The position numbers and the translations under genes are program-made. Shown here piece after piece: positions 10,678-19,793 of a stretch of DNA of 64,000 nucleotides. The notes under the pieces were generated by a model that worked only from the letters and a program-made list of their open reading frames with translations, did no database searches and had not been told where the DNA came from. Origin of the DNA: Betaproteobacteria bacterium HGW-Betaproteobacteria-3 (GTDB taxonomy: Bacteria > Pseudomonadota > Gammaproteobacteria > Burkholderiales > Burkholderiaceae_C). The DNA lies in NCBI GenBank assembly GCA_002842205.1, contig PHCI01000001.1, positions 1-64,000 of the forward strand, written 5' to 3'. The first letter of the stretch is position 1, and the number at the start of each line of letters is the position of its first letter.

Positions 10678-11195
10678 GGGGTGAGTGCTTTCGTTGTTTT
10701 GGAAGGTTCGTCGCGCTGCGGAATGCCGCTCGCGGGGTGGCTCTGGTGCTGGGCCTTGACCTTGCCCAGCAGCCGGTGCAGGGTGGTGACGTCGCGCCCG
10801 GTGAGGCCGGTAAACGCCTGGACGATCCAGGCTTCGTGCTGCGCGGCCATGTCACGAAACTGCCGTCGGCCCGACGCCGTCAGGCGCACGCGGTAGGCGC
10901 GGCGGTCGCCCTGCACGTCCACGCGTTCGACCAGGCCCTCAGTAACGAGCTGGTCGGTGATGCCGGTGACGTTGCCGCCGGTGACCATCATGCGGCGCGA
11001 CAGCTCGTTCATCCGCAGGCCGTCGGGCGCGCGTTCGAGCTGGGCCATGAGGTCGAACCGCGGCAGCGTGGTGTCAAATCGCTCGCGCAAACGGCTGCGC
11101 ACCTGCTTTTCCACGAGCTGGGTGCAGGTGAGCATGCGCAGCCACAGGCGCAGGGCTTCGGGGTGTTCGGCGTGGGCGCGCGCTTCCAGGTCCAT
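10674..11195 (-). CDS. MarR family transcriptional regulator
   Basis: 173 residues with the MarR winged helix: [19 protein letters not shown] (helices 1-2), [20 protein letters not shown] (recognition helix, about 85-105), and [19 protein letters not shown] (wing). It is the second gene of the operon, 2 bases after the monooxygenase gene and overlapping the hydratase gene by 4 bases. Regulators of CoA-ester pathways in this family usually respond to the aryl-CoA and repress their own operon. The inverted repeat GTTTA-AGCC-TAAAC over the promoter of the first gene (13550-13563) is the likely operator, which would make it an autorepressor released by the CoA ester (inference). Confidence 0.85.
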   Translation of the reverse strand: MDLEARAHAEHPEALRLWLRMLTCTQLVEKQVRSRLRERFDTTLPRFDLMAQLERAPDGLRMNELSRRMMVTGGNVTGITDQLVTEGLVERVDVQGDRRAYRVRLTASGRRQFRDMAAQHEAWIVQAFTGLTGRDVTTLHRLLGKVKAQHQSHPASGIPQRDEPSKTTKALTP

Positions 11196-11197
11196 GC

Positions 11198-13540
11198 TCA
11201 GTCCGGCCTGTTGTTTGCTTCTGAACTAGTAGCAAACTGTGACGAATTGACGGGGGAAAAGGCTTGTTTTTGTCTTGAAACTTCGCGGTCAAGCTGATCG
11301 CGCCCACTCAGATACTGGCGCGGCCACGCGACGGCCTGCGTTTGCAGTTTGGCGGCCTCGTGCAAGGTCCAGGCCGGATCGGCCAGGTGCGGCCGGGCGA
11401 TGGCGCACAGGTCGGCCCGGCCCGCGGCAATGATGCTGTTGGCATGGTCGGCCTCGCTGATGGCGCCCACCGCGATGGTCTGGATGCCGACTTCGTTGCG
11501 GATGCGGTCGGCAAACGGTGTCTGGTACATGCGGCCGTACACCGGGCGGGCGTCGCGCGTGGTCTGGCCGGACGAGACATCGATCAGATCACAGCCCGCG
11601 TCCTTGAACAGTTTCGCGATCACCACGGCGTCGTCGTCGGTGTTGCCACCCGGGGCCCAGTCGTGGGCCGAGATGCGCACGCTCATCGGCAGGTGCGCGG
11701 GCCACACCGCGCGCATGGCGCGGAACACCTCCAGTGGATAGCGGCAGCGGTGGGTGATGTCGCCCCCGTATTCGTCGGTCCGCCGGTTGGTCAACGGCGT
11801 GATGAAGCTCGACAGCAGGTAGCCGTGAGCGCAATGCAGTTCCAGCCAGTCAAACCCCGCCGCCACCGCGCGCTGCGTGGCCGCCACGAACTGCTGCGTC
11901 AGCAGGTCCATGTCGGCGCGCGTCATGGCGTGAGGCACCTGGTTTTGCGTGCCGTAAGGCACGGCGCTGGCGGCCAGCAAGGGCCAGTTGCCGTCTTTGA
12001 GCGGCTCGTCGGTCTGCTCCCAGCCCACCTGGGTCGAACCTTTGGGCCCGCTGTGGCCCAGTTGCAGGCCGATCTTGGCCGTGCCCTGACCGTGAACGAA
12101 GCGGCAGATGCGCTGGAACGCGGCCGTCTGCTCGTCGTTCCACAGGCCCGTGCAACCCGGGGTGATGCGCCCCTCGGGTGTCGGGCTGGTCATTTCGACC
12201 ATGACCAGCGCCGCGCCGCCCAGCGCACGCGCGCCCAGGTGCACCAGGTGAAAGTCCTGCGGCGTGCCTTCGACCGCGCTGTAAGTCGCCATGGGCGAAA
12301 CCACGATGCGGTTCGCAAGCGTCAGGTCGCGCACCTTCAGCGGCGTGAGCATGGGCGGGATCACCGGGCCGCCCGAGAACCAGGCTTCGTAATCTTCGAG
12401 CCATTGGCGGTCGCGCAGCCGCAGGTTCTCGTGGCTGATGCGCTGGCTGCGCGTGAGCATGGAGTACATGAACTGGGGCGGTGCCATGCGGTCGCAATAG
12501 CGCAACCCGCACACTTCGAACCACGCCATCGCGTTCCAGGCCGCGTTTTGCAGCTTCAACGCCTCCACGCTGCGCAGCGCCTGGTAGCGCGCCAGCACCT
12601 CGGGGATGTGCGCAGGGGTGTCGCCCAGGTCGCGGAACTGGCGGGTCAACTCGATCGCGTCCTCGATGGCAAGCTTGGTGCCCGAGCCGATGGCGAAATG
12701 GGCGGTGTGAACCGCGTCCCCCATGAGCACGACATGGCTGCGCCCGTTGAAGTGCGCCCATTGCTCGCATTTGACGCGCTGGAAATTGAGCCATGCCGAG
12801 CCGCGCAGATGGCGTGCGTTGGTCATCAGCTTTTCGCCCTGCAGGTTGCCCGCGAACAGCTTCTCGCAAAACGCAATGGATTCGGCCTGGTCGGCCCGGT
12901 CCAGACCATGGGCCTGCCACACGTGTTCGGGGCATTCCACAATGAAGGTGGTGGTGTTTTCGTCAAACTTGTAGATGTGCGCCTGGAACCAGCCGTGCTC
13001 GGTTTTTTCAAACAGGAAGGTGAACGCGTCGTATTGCTTGTGCGTGCCCAGCCAGATGTAGCGGTTGGGGCGCACCACGATGTCGGGCTTGAACACGTCC
13101 TGATGGCGCGTTCGGATGTTGGAGTTGATGCCGTCGCTGGCGATGATCAGGTCGGCTTCGGGGAAGTCGGCGTCGGACACAACGTCGGTCTCGAACACCA
13201 GGTCGACCCCCAATTGCTCGCAACGCGCCTGCAGGATGTTGAGCAATTTCTTGCGGCCAATGCCGACAAAGCCGTGCCCGCCCGAGCGGATGACTTCGCC
13301 CTTGAAGTGCAACTCAATGTCGTCCCAGTGGTTGAACGCCTTCTCGATTTCGGCCGCCGTGACCGGGTCCCATTCGCGCATGTTGTCCATGGTGGCGTCG
13401 GAGAACACCACGCCCCAGCCAAAGGTGTCGTAAGGCTTGTTGCGTTCCACCACCGTGACGCGATGCCGTGGATTGAGCTGCTTCATCAGCAACGCGAAAT
13501 ACAGGCCGGCCGGGCCGCCACCAATGCACAGGATGTTCAT
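11198..13540 (-). CDS. fused FAD monooxygenase/OYE reductase (2-aminobenzoyl-CoA monooxygenase/reductase or salicylyl-CoA 5-hydroxylase type)
   Basis: 780 residues in two parts. Residues 1 to about 385 are a class A flavin monooxygenase: [20 protein letters not shown] (FAD GxGxxG), [13 protein letters not shown], and [20 protein letters not shown] (second FAD site). Residues about 400-755 are an Old Yellow Enzyme type TIM barrel: [30 protein letters not shown], and [20 protein letters not shown]. This fusion and length match ACMR of Azoarcus evansii, which hydroxylates and then reduces the CoA-bound ring, and also salicylyl-CoA 5-hydroxylases. The start at 13540 is fixed by the FAD motif beginning at residue 1; an upstream extension of the frame is noncoding. 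The C-terminal 20-25 residues ([19 protein letters not shown]) come from a dispersed repeat copy. First gene of the operon. Confidence 0.85.
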   Translation of the reverse strand: MNILCIGGGPAGLYFALLMKQLNPRHRVTVVERNKPYDTFGWGVVFSDATMDNMREWDPVTAAEIEKAFNHWDDIELHFKGEVIRSGGHGFVGIGRKKLLNILQARCEQLGVDLVFETDVVSDADFPEADLIIASDGINSNIRTRHQDVFKPDIVVRPNRYIWLGTHKQYDAFTFLFEKTEHGWFQAHIYKFDENTTTFIVECPEHVWQAHGLDRADQAESIAFCEKLFAGNLQGEKLMTNARHLRGSAWLNFQRVKCEQWAHFNGRSHVVLMGDAVHTAHFAIGSGTKLAIEDAIELTRQFRDLGDTPAHIPEVLARYQALRSVEALKLQNAAWNAMAWFEVCGLRYCDRMAPPQFMYSMLTRSQRISHENLRLRDRQWLEDYEAWFSGGPVIPPMLTPLKVRDLTLANRIVVSPMATYSAVEGTPQDFHLVHLGARALGGAALVMVEMTSPTPEGRITPGCTGLWNDEQTAAFQRICRFVHGQGTAKIGLQLGHSGPKGSTQVGWEQTDEPLKDGNWPLLAASAVPYGTQNQVPHAMTRADMDLLTQQFVAATQRAVAAGFDWLELHCAHGYLLSSFITPLTNRRTDEYGGDITHRCRYPLEVFRAMRAVWPAHLPMSVRISAHDWAPGGNTDDDAVVIAKLFKDAGCDLIDVSSGQTTRDARPVYGRMYQTPFADRIRNEVGIQTIAVGAISEADHANSIIAAGRADLCAIARPHLADPAWTLHEAAKLQTQAVAWPRQYLSGRDQLDREVSRQKQAFSPVNSSQFATSSEANNRPD
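11227..11275 (-). repeat. dispersed in-frame repeat, copy G
   Basis: On the minus strand it reads TTCCCCCGTCAATTCGTCAC followed by AGTTTGCTACT, aligned without gaps to copies D and E. It supplies residues about 755-771 of the monooxygenase/reductase, i.e. most of its C-terminal tail, in the same frame (..S..FA..) that D and E use. Confidence 0.7.
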
Positions 13541-13548
13541 GGCGATAT

Positions 13549-13576
13549 AGTTTAGGCTTAAACAAAATATTGTCAA
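13549..13576 (-). promoter_or_regulatory. promoter and MarR-type operator of the aromatic-acid operon
   Basis: Read on the minus strand: TTGACA (13576-13571), a 16-base spacer, TAAACT (13554-13549). The inverted repeat GTTTA-AGCC-TAAAC (13563-13550) overlaps the spacer and the -10 element, a good position for repression by the operon's own MarR protein. The -10 lies only 8 bases before the ATG of the monooxygenase gene and there is no Shine-Dalgarno sequence, which suggests a leaderless or nearly leaderless mRNA. Confidence 0.65.
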
Positions 13577-13689
13577 CCGGGAACCATACCGGGAAGCCCC
13601 CGTCGTTTCGGGCAAGTTCACCGGCGTTTTGCAATGCCATTGCGCGGCACCGGTTGACGCGGCGCGCGCCAGGCGGCATAACACGGTCC

Positions 13690-14952
13690 ATGAACCCCAT
13701 TGCGCGGAAAGTCGAGGCGCTCCTGCAGGGCTTGCCGGTCCCGGTGGCCGTGGAGTTGCCCGCGGGGCAGCGCATCGGTGCGCAAAGCGCCGCCGTCACG
13801 TTGTCGTTTGGCAACTGGTCCAGCCTGTCATCCATGGCCGCCGGCCAGATCGGGCGCATCGGTGAGGCGTTTGTCGAAGGCAAGGTCAGCCTGCAGGGCA
13901 GCATGCGCGATCTGATGTCTGTCGCGGCCAGTTTGCTGCCCGGCCATCCGGCGGCGTCGGAGATGCAGTGGTGGGGGCACCTTTTGCGGCGCGCCAAGTC
14001 GCTGGCGGCCCATTCACTGGAGCGCGATGCAGCGCAGATTCGCCACCACTATGACGTGTCGGATGATTTCTACGCGCTTTGGCTGGACCCGCGGCGGGTG
14101 TATTCGTGCGCGTATTACCGGGACACTGCCATGTCGCTGGCGCAGGCCCAGGAGGCCAAGCTCGACCATGTGTGCCGCAAACTCATGCTGCGCCCCGGTG
14201 ACCGTTTTCTGGACATCGGTGCGGGCTGGGGCGGCCTGATGTTCTGGGCCGCCGAGCACTACGGCGTCGACGCCACCGGCATCACGCTGTCGCAGAACCA
14301 GCACGCCCACATGCAGCGCGAAATCGAGGCGCGCGGCCTGCAGGGGCGGGTGCGTGCGTTGCTTTGCGATTACCGCGAACTGGAAGAAACCCGATCGTTT
14401 GACCGTATTTCGTCCATCGGCATGTTCGAGCACGTCGGCAAGGCCAACATGCCGGCGTACTTTGGCAAGATCTGGCGGCTGCTGCGTCCGGGCGGGTTGG
14501 TGCTCAACCACGGCATCACCGCCGGCAGCACCGACAACGACCAGTTGGGCGCCGGCATGGGGGATTTCATCGAAAAATACATCTTCCCCGGTGGTGAACT
14601 GTTGCACGTCAGCCGCGTGCTGCGCGAAATGGCGCGATCAGGTCTGGAGATGGTGGACACCGAGAGCCTGCGCCCCCACTATGGCCGCACGTTGTGGGCC
14701 TGGTCGGACGCGCTGGAGTCCCGGCTCGACGCGGCCCGGGAGGTTTTGCGCGCCACCTCGGGGAACAAAAATGCGGAGCGTATCCTGCGCGCCTACCGTC
14801 TGTACCTGGCGGGCAGTGCCATGTGTTTTGAGCACGGCTGGATCGCGCTGCACCAGATGCTGGCCACCCGGCCCGATGGCCAGCTGGAGGGCATCGCGTT
14901 GCGGGGCGCACAATCAGACTACCCATTTCAGCGCGACTACATCTACCGGTAA
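13690..14952 (+). CDS. cfa: cyclopropane-fatty-acyl-phospholipid synthase family methyltransferase
   Basis: 420 residues. The N-terminal part (1-110) is the lipid-binding region seen in Cfa-type proteins; [19 protein letters not shown] (about 115-135) and [10 protein letters not shown] are the family's hallmark segments. The SAM site is [20 protein letters not shown] near 177, and [20 protein letters not shown] near 235 carries the conserved Glu-His. It transfers a methylene group from SAM to unsaturated phospholipid acyl chains, or performs a related methylation. I chose the ATG at 13690; the upstream extension runs through the divergent promoter. It is divergent from the aromatic-acid operon and followed 6 bases later by a DUF1840 gene. 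Confidence 0.88.
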   Translation: MNPIARKVEALLQGLPVPVAVELPAGQRIGAQSAAVTLSFGNWSSLSSMAAGQIGRIGEAFVEGKVSLQGSMRDLMSVAASLLPGHPAASEMQWWGHLLRRAKSLAAHSLERDAAQIRHHYDVSDDFYALWLDPRRVYSCAYYRDTAMSLAQAQEAKLDHVCRKLMLRPGDRFLDIGAGWGGLMFWAAEHYGVDATGITLSQNQHAHMQREIEARGLQGRVRALLCDYRELEETRSFDRISSIGMFEHVGKANMPAYFGKIWRLLRPGGLVLNHGITAGSTDNDQLGAGMGDFIEKYIFPGGELLHVSRVLREMARSGLEMVDTESLRPHYGRTLWAWSDALESRLDAAREVLRATSGNKNAERILRAYRLYLAGSAMCFEHGWIALHQMLATRPDGQLEGIALRGAQSDYPFQRDYIYR

Positions 14953-14958
14953 TGTCAC

Positions 14959-15282
14959 ATGCTCTACAAGTTCAAATCCAAAGCCACGGGCGATCTCATC
15001 ATGCTGGAGCCCAACGGCCGCCAGGTGCTGGAAATCTTGGGCAAGACGCCGCAGCCCAAGGGCATCCTCCTGCCCGCCGACATGCCGGCGGCCATCGCCG
15101 CGCTGGAAGCGGCCGTGGTGCAGGAGGAAGCCGAACGCCGTGCTGCCACAGACAAGGCCCACGCGGAGGGCGCTTCCGCACCGGTGTTCGAAGCCGTGTC
15201 CCTGCGTCAGCGCGCGGCGCCCATGATCGACATGCTGCGCCGTTGCGCTAAGGCAGAGGCAGAAATCGTCTGGGGGGTTTGA
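14959..15282 (+). CDS. DUF1840 family protein
   Basis: 107-residue soluble protein, starting MLYKFKSKATGDLIMLEPNG, a well conserved opening for DUF1840, common in Burkholderiales. The middle (about 50-75) is Ala/Glu-rich and probably coiled or helical; the C-terminus has RQRAAPMIDMLRRCAKAEAE. There is no signal peptide, membrane segment or catalytic motif. It follows cfa by 6 bases and is likely co-transcribed. Function unknown. The 93 bases after it, before the convergent tctC gene, hold nothing I recognise. Confidence 0.75.
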   Translation: MLYKFKSKATGDLIMLEPNGRQVLEILGKTPQPKGILLPADMPAAIAALEAAVVQEEAERRAATDKAHAEGASAPVFEAVSLRQRAAPMIDMLRRCAKAEAEIVWGV

Positions 15283-15375
15283 GTGGCCTGAGACGGTTTC
15301 GCCCTCAAACGTATCGCCGCGTGGGTTCGCCTTGTTCTACGCTTGAATGCCAAACCGCATGAGGCGCCCCGTGGC

Positions 15376-16386
15376 TCAATCCACCTTGGCGCCCGACGCC
15401 TTCACCACCACCGCCCACTTTCGGATTTCGCTGTCGATGAATCGGGCGAATTCCTGAGGCGTGTTGCCGCTTGGGATGGCCCCCTGGGCCAGCAGCCGTT
15501 CCTTGATGGCGGGGGTGCCGAGGGCCTTGGCCACCTCTTGCTGGAGGCGGTTGACCACATCGGGTGGGGTGCCCGCGGGGGCCAGCAGGCCAAACCATGA
15601 CGTGGCGTCAAAGCCTTTGAGGCCACCGGCCTCCTCGAGGGTGGGCACGTCCGGCAAAGCCGCCGAGCGCTGGGCACTGGTGACCGCCAGCGCCTTGAGC
15701 TTGCCGGCCTTGATCTGCGGCATCGAGGACGGCAGGTTGTCAAACATCACGTCCATGTTGCCGCTGACCATGTCCAGGAGCGCCGGGCCGGAGCCCCGGT
15801 AAGGAATGTGCAGCATGAACGTGCCGCTCATGCTCTTGAACAGCTCACCGGCCAGGTGAATCGAGGTGCCGTTGCCGCTGGACGCCATGTTCAGCTTGCC
15901 GGGATTGGCCTTGGCATATTGAATGAAATCACGGACGTTCTGGATGCCCAGCGTTTTGGCCTTTTCGGCGTTCATGACCATCACATTGGGCACGCCCGCC
16001 ACCAGCGTGATCGGCACGAAATCCTTGACCGGGTCGTAGGGCAGCTTGCTGTAGAGCGATGTGTTGATGCCGTGCGTGCCCACGGTGCCCATCAACAGGG
16101 TGTAGCCGTCGCCGGGTGACTTGGCGACGGCCTCGGCACCCACATTGCCCCCGGCGCCAGCCCGGTTGTCCACGATGAAGGGTTGGCCAAAGGCCTTGGA
16201 GAGATCGGGTGCAACCGCACGTGCGAGCAGGTCGGTGGTGCCACCGGGTGCAAACGGCACCACGATGCGCACCGGCTTGGTGGGCCAGGTGGTTTGGGCG
16301 TGGCTTGTGAGTGCTACTGAGAATATAGCAAACATCGACCAAATGGCGAGGGCTAGACGCCTATTTTTATTGAAATTTACGTTCAT
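15376..16386 (-). CDS. Bug/TctC family tripartite tricarboxylate receptor protein
   Basis: 336-residue periplasmic binding protein of the Bug/TctC family. After the signal peptide (ending ALTSHAQ) come [23 protein letters not shown], the family's ligand loop [20 protein letters not shown], and the second loop around [20 protein letters not shown]. The ATG at 16386 has a GGGAG site upstream and overlaps the stop of the preceding gene by 4 bases. No TctA/TctB partners are nearby, as is common for Bug proteins. It is the last gene of the ten-gene Liv/CoA-ligase operon. Most of the signal peptide (about residues 5-21) is encoded by a copy of the dispersed repeat, an unusual origin for an export signal. 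Confidence 0.87.
   Translation of the reverse strand: MNVNFNKNRRLALAIWSMFAIFSVALTSHAQTTWPTKPVRIVVPFAPGGTTDLLARAVAPDLSKAFGQPFIVDNRAGAGGNVGAEAVAKSPGDGYTLLMGTVGTHGINTSLYSKLPYDPVKDFVPITLVAGVPNVMVMNAEKAKTLGIQNVRDFIQYAKANPGKLNMASSGNGTSIHLAGELFKSMSGTFMLHIPYRGSGPALLDMVSGNMDVMFDNLPSSMPQIKAGKLKALAVTSAQRSAALPDVPTLEEAGGLKGFDATSWFGLLAPAGTPPDVVNRLQQEVAKALGTPAIKERLLAQGAIPSGNTPQEFARFIDSEIRKWAVVVKASGAKVD
16323..16370 (-). repeat. dispersed in-frame repeat, copy D
   Basis: On the minus strand it reads AAAATAGGCGTCTAGCCCTC then GCCATTTGGTCGATGTTTGC and TATA, matching the family end to end. It encodes [14 protein letters not shown], the positively charged start and hydrophobic core of the TctC signal peptide. 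Copy E encodes the related [12 protein letters not shown]. Confidence 0.75.
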
Positions 16387-16775
16387 GAAGTCTCCCTGGG
16401 TGCAGAACAAGAAAGCGCAGTTGCCGCGCTGCAGGCGAGCCCCGGGCGCACACCCATGGCAAGCGCAGCGGCGTTGGCATGGCTGATGATGCCATCGTTC
16501 AAGGTGCTGGCGGCGTCACCAATGCGCGCGCTGGTGTGCGCCACCGCGCAGGCGGCCAGTCCCTGCGCCTGCAGGAGCGCAAGCCCGGCCAGACCGGCAC
16601 CGTCCTTGCCGATGCCGGCGTCGTTGAACACGCTCAGCAAGGGGCGCGCGGCCAGCGCAAACCGCGCTGAACTCACGCCGCCGTGCGAGCCGCTGATCGC
16701 AATGCAGCCCGCGTCAAGGGGCGTGAGTTCGGTGATCGAATCCACGATGCGCAGCGCGGGCGTCCGGGGGGTCAT
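16383..16775 (-). CDS. conserved hypothetical protein, Gly/Ala-rich
   Basis: 130 residues, not recognised. It is rich in Ala and Gly with short conserved-looking runs: [58 protein letters not shown] and [15 protein letters not shown]. The pattern of Gly turns after predicted strands, with His, Asp and Ser residues nearby, suggests a compact alpha/beta protein, possibly an enzyme. There is no signal peptide or membrane helix. It overlaps the SDR gene by 4 bases upstream and tctC by 4 bases downstream (ATGA both times), so it is translated within the operon and probably takes part in the same catabolic pathway. No function is assigned. Confidence 0.65.
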   Translation of the reverse strand: MTPRTPALRIVDSITELTPLDAGCIAISGSHGGVSSARFALAARPLLSVFNDAGIGKDGAGLAGLALLQAQGLAACAVAHTSARIGDAASTLNDGIISHANAAALAMGVRPGLACSAATALSCSAPRETS

Positions 16776-17527
16776 GGCATCACGATCCCGCCGTCCACCA
16801 CCAGATTGGCGCCGTGGGTAAAACTCGCGGCGGGGGACAGCAAATAGACCACACCCGAGGCAATTTCTTCAGCCCGGCCGATGCGCTTTTGTGCGGCCAG
16901 GCCTTCGATGCGAGCGCGGTGCATGGGGTCGGACAAAGGCGTGGCGATCATCGGGGTGTCGGTGGCACCGGGCGACAGCGTGTTGACACGGATGCCCTGG
17001 GCGGCCAGCACGCGTGCGGCATTTTTGGCCAGGGCGATCACGCCCCCTTTGCTGGCCGCGTAGGCCGCCGTGCCCGACAGGCCACCACCGCGCAGCCCGG
17101 CAATGCTGGCGATGGCACAGATGCGGCCGCCTGGCTGCATGTGGCGTGCGGCCTCGCGCATGCACAGCCAGGTTCCGATGACGTTGACCTCATGGATGCG
17201 ACGGAACTGGGCGACCGTGATGTCCATGAACGGCGTGGTGTCCACCACCCCGGCGCTGGTGACCAGGGCGTCCAGCGGCCCCAGGAATTCCGCGGCACGG
17301 ACAAAGGCGGCAACCACCGCGGCTTCGTCGGCCACATCGCAGTGGGCATGGGCGTGGCGCGTGCCCGCGTGCTCCAGCCCGGCTTGCAGCGCGACCCGCT
17401 CGGCGCCCTCGGCGTTCAGATCCAGCCCGAAGGTGTGATAGCCCGCGCGGGCCAGCGCGAGCACAGTGGCCGCACCGATGCCGCTGGCCGAGCCGGTGAC
17501 GATGCAGGTCGGATGTGCGGGTGTCAT
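16772..17527 (-). CDS. short-chain dehydrogenase/reductase
   Basis: 251-residue classical SDR: NAD(P)-binding TGSASGIGAATVLALARAG at the N-terminus, DALVTSAG (NAG-like), catalytic Ser in ICAIASIAGLRG, YAASKGG with the YxxxK pair, and the C-terminal VVDGGIVMP. An acidic residue after the second strand (GLDLNAE) favours NAD(H). I chose the ATG at 17527, preceded by GAGGG, because the longer frame has no family similarity. It likely oxidises a hydroxyacyl or alcohol intermediate in the pathway fed by the PaaK-like ligase just upstream (46 bases) and the Liv transporter. Substrate unknown. Confidence 0.85.
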   Translation of the reverse strand: MTPAHPTCIVTGSASGIGAATVLALARAGYHTFGLDLNAEGAERVALQAGLEHAGTRHAHAHCDVADEAAVVAAFVRAAEFLGPLDALVTSAGVVDTTPFMDITVAQFRRIHEVNVIGTWLCMREAARHMQPGGRICAIASIAGLRGGGLSGTAAYAASKGGVIALAKNAARVLAAQGIRVNTLSPGATDTPMIATPLSDPMHRARIEGLAAQKRIGRAEEIASGVVYLLSPAASFTHGANLVVDGGIVMP

Positions 17528-17573
17528 GAGGCCCTCGTCAATGAACCGGTCGGGGCGGGCACACGCCGCACCG

Positions 17574-18848
17574 TCACTGGTAGCTGCGCGCGTCGTCGAT
17601 GACCTTGCCGTCGTTGGGCAGGCTGCCGGGGGCCAGCAGCTCCACATCGCCACGCAGCTTGGTCACGTCGCGGATAGCCTCGCCCAATTTGCCGGCGAGC
17701 TCCGGCGGCGCTGCAGCCGCCTCTACCCGCAGCGTCATGACATCGTTGGCCATTTCACCCGTCACCACCAGCCTTGCCTTGAGGACGGACGGAAAGCGGC
17801 GCGCAATTTCGGCCACCTGGCCCGGGTGCACAAACATGCCGCGAATCTTGGTGGTCTGGTCGGCCCGGCCCATCCAGCCCTTGATGCGGGTCTGGGTGCG
17901 ACCGGTCGGGCAGGGTCCGGGCAGGATGGCGGACAGGTCGCCCGTGCCAAAACGGATCAGCGGGTAGTCGGGGTTGAGGGTGGTCACGACCACCTCGCCG
18001 ACTTCCCCTGCGGGGACCGGGTCGCCCGTACCGGGGCGGACGATCTCGACGATCACGCCTTCGTCCAGCACCAGCCCTTCGCGCGCCGGGGTCTCGTAGG
18101 CCACGAGCCCGAGATCGGCGGTCGCATAGCACTGGTAGCCGTCGATGCCCTGCGCCAGATACCAGTCCCGCAGCGAAGGCGGAAACGCCTCGCCGCCAAA
18201 CATGGCTTTCTTGAGGCTGGGCAGTGCCACCTTCATCTCGGCGGCTTTTTCAAGAATGATCTTCAGGAAACTGGGGGTGCCAATGTAGCCGGCTGGCTGC
18301 AGCTCGGCCATGGCCTGCACCTGCTGTTCGGTTTGGCCGGTTCCCCCGGCAAACACCGTGCAACCCAGGGCATGGGCGCCAGTTTCCATCATCGAGCCTG
18401 CGGGCACAAAGTGGTAGCTGAAGCAGTTGTGGATCAGTTCGCCAGGGCGGAACCCGGCCGCAAAAATGGCACGCGCCAGGCGCCAGTAATCCCGGGCCGC
18501 GCCTTCGGGTTCGTAAATCGGGCCTGGGCTGGCAAACACCCGTGGCATGGCGGCGCCGAGGGCAATGGCATTGAAACCACCGAAAGCGCCGGGGGCTCCG
18601 ATCGCGGCCCGCAGGGCTTTTTGCCGTTCCAGCAGTTCATGCTTGCGCGTCACGGGAAGGCGTGCCAAGGCCGCGCGCGTGCTCACCGCGCGGGCGTCCA
18701 CCCCCGCCAGAATTTCGGCAAAAGCCGCCGAACGGGCTTGTGCATGGGCGATCTGGGTCGGAAGCGCTGCCAGCTGCGCGGCCTCGCGGATTTCGGGGGA
18801 GCGGGTTTCCAGCGCGTCGTAATGCTGTGTCACGGGAGACGTTTCCAT
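17574..18848 (-). CDS. phenylacetate-CoA ligase-like (PaaK family) AMP-binding protein
   Basis: 424 residues, the size of PaaK-type ligases. The N-terminus has the PaaK layout (HYDALETRSPEIREAAQ, ARLPVTRKHEL), the centre FGGEAFPPSLRDWYLAQG and a substrate/AMP region near YATADLGLVAYE, and the C-terminal part LIRFGTGDLSAILPGPCPTG then RIKGWMGRADQTTKIRGMFV. The usual P-loop-like SSGTTGKPT of PaaK is replaced by a weaker match around FASPGPIYEPEG, so this is a divergent member. It probably makes the CoA ester of an aromatic or other carboxylic acid imported by the Liv system. It lies 24 bases after livF, in the same operon. Substrate not determinable. Confidence 0.75.
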   Translation of the reverse strand: METSPVTQHYDALETRSPEIREAAQLAALPTQIAHAQARSAAFAEILAGVDARAVSTRAALARLPVTRKHELLERQKALRAAIGAPGAFGGFNAIALGAAMPRVFASPGPIYEPEGAARDYWRLARAIFAAGFRPGELIHNCFSYHFVPAGSMMETGAHALGCTVFAGGTGQTEQQVQAMAELQPAGYIGTPSFLKIILEKAAEMKVALPSLKKAMFGGEAFPPSLRDWYLAQGIDGYQCYATADLGLVAYETPAREGLVLDEGVIVEIVRPGTGDPVPAGEVGEVVVTTLNPDYPLIRFGTGDLSAILPGPCPTGRTQTRIKGWMGRADQTTKIRGMFVHPGQVAEIARRFPSVLKARLVVTGEMANDVMTLRVEAAAAPPELAGKLGEAIRDVTKLRGDVELLAPGSLPNDGKVIDDARSYQ

Positions 18849-18872
18849 GAGAGTTGTTGCGGGCGGCGGGCG

Positions 18873-19682
18873 TCAGGCAAGCCAGCGCTTGCGGCGCTTG
18901 TAGCTCTTGACATCGCGGAAGCTCTTGCGTTCGCCACCGCCCACGCCGAGATAGAACTCCTTGACGTCTTCGTTGTTGGCCAGCTCTGCTGCAGGGCCGT
19001 CCATCACGATGCGGCCCGATTCCATGATGTAGCCGTAGTCGGCGTACTTCAGCGCCATGTTGGTGTTCTGTTCGGCCAGCAGGAAGGTCACCTTCTCGCG
19101 CTGGTTGAGGTCTTTCACGATGTTGAAAACCTCTTCCACGATCTGCGGTGCCAGTCCCATGGACGGTTCGTCGAGCAGCACCACACTGGGGTTGGCCATC
19201 AGTGCGCGGCCGATGGCGCACATTTGCTGTTCACCGCCCGAGGTGTAGGCCGCCTGCGAGCTGCGACGGGTCTTGAGGCGTGGGAAATAGGTGTACACCT
19301 TCTCCAGATTGCGCGCGACCTCGGCCTTGTCCTTGCGCGTGTAGGCGCCGGTCAGCAGGTTTTCTTCGATGGTCAGGTGGGCAAAGCAATGGCGCCCCTC
19401 CATCACCTGGACCACGCCGCGCTGCACCAGGTCGGCCGGCGAGAGGTTCTCGATGCGTTCGCCGCGCAGTTCGATCGAGCCTTTGGTGACCTCCCCGCGC
19501 TCGCCGCGCAGCAGGTTGGAGACGGCCCGCAGCGTGGTGGTCTTGCCCGCCCCGTTGCCACCCAGAATGGCTGCGATCTTGCCTTCCGGCACGTTGAGGG
19601 AGACGCCCTTGAGCACGAGGATCACATGGTTGTAGATGACCTCGATGCCGTTGACGTTGAGAACGATGTTGGGTGTTTCCAT
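18873..19682 (-). CDS. livF: branched-chain amino acid type ABC transporter, ATP-binding protein
   Basis: 269 residues, LivF type. Walker A ILGGNGAGKTTTLRAVSNLL, the LivF-specific segment VVQVMEGRHCFAHLTIEENL, signature SGGEQQMCAIGRALM, Walker B VVLLDEPSMGLAP, and the H-loop region replaced by AEQNTNMAL as in other LivF proteins. The C-terminal tail (KSFRDVKSYKRRKRWLA) is basic and longer than in E. coli LivF. It works with LivG, LivH, LivM and the receptor encoded upstream. It is separated from livK by 111 bases holding two strong hairpins, which may uncouple its expression from that of the receptor. Confidence 0.88.
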   Translation of the reverse strand: METPNIVLNVNGIEVIYNHVILVLKGVSLNVPEGKIAAILGGNGAGKTTTLRAVSNLLRGERGEVTKGSIELRGERIENLSPADLVQRGVVQVMEGRHCFAHLTIEENLLTGAYTRKDKAEVARNLEKVYTYFPRLKTRRSSQAAYTSGGEQQMCAIGRALMANPSVVLLDEPSMGLAPQIVEEVFNIVKDLNQREKVTFLLAEQNTNMALKYADYGYIMESGRIVMDGPAAELANNEDVKEFYLGVGGGERKSFRDVKSYKRRKRWLA

Positions 19683-19700
19683 AGCGCTTCAGTAGGTTGG

Positions 19701-19790
19701 CCAGTCGACAGGGCTGGGGACAGCCCTGTCGACTGGCGGCTCGGGCGAGCCGCGCTCGCGGCCCCAGCGCCAGGGCACTGGGGCCGCGAG
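19701..19790 (-). terminator. two perfect hairpins between livK and livF
   Basis: Hairpin 1: arms CCAGTCGACAGGGCT (19701-19715) and AGCCCTGTCGACTGG (19722-19736), 15 bp perfect, 6-base loop. Hairpin 2: arms CTCGCGGCCCCAG (19755-19767) and CTGGGGCCGCGAG (19778-19790), 13 bp perfect, 10-base loop. No U-tract follows on either strand, so they look more like mRNA-stabilising or attenuating structures behind the receptor gene than a simple terminator. Confidence 0.6.
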
Positions 19791-19793
19791 ATA

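Noticed and set aside
11342-13555. A 737-codon open frame opposite the fused monooxygenase/reductase
   Set aside because: Antisense shadow of a gene with clear FAD and OYE motifs; composition biased to Val, His and Arg with no motif.
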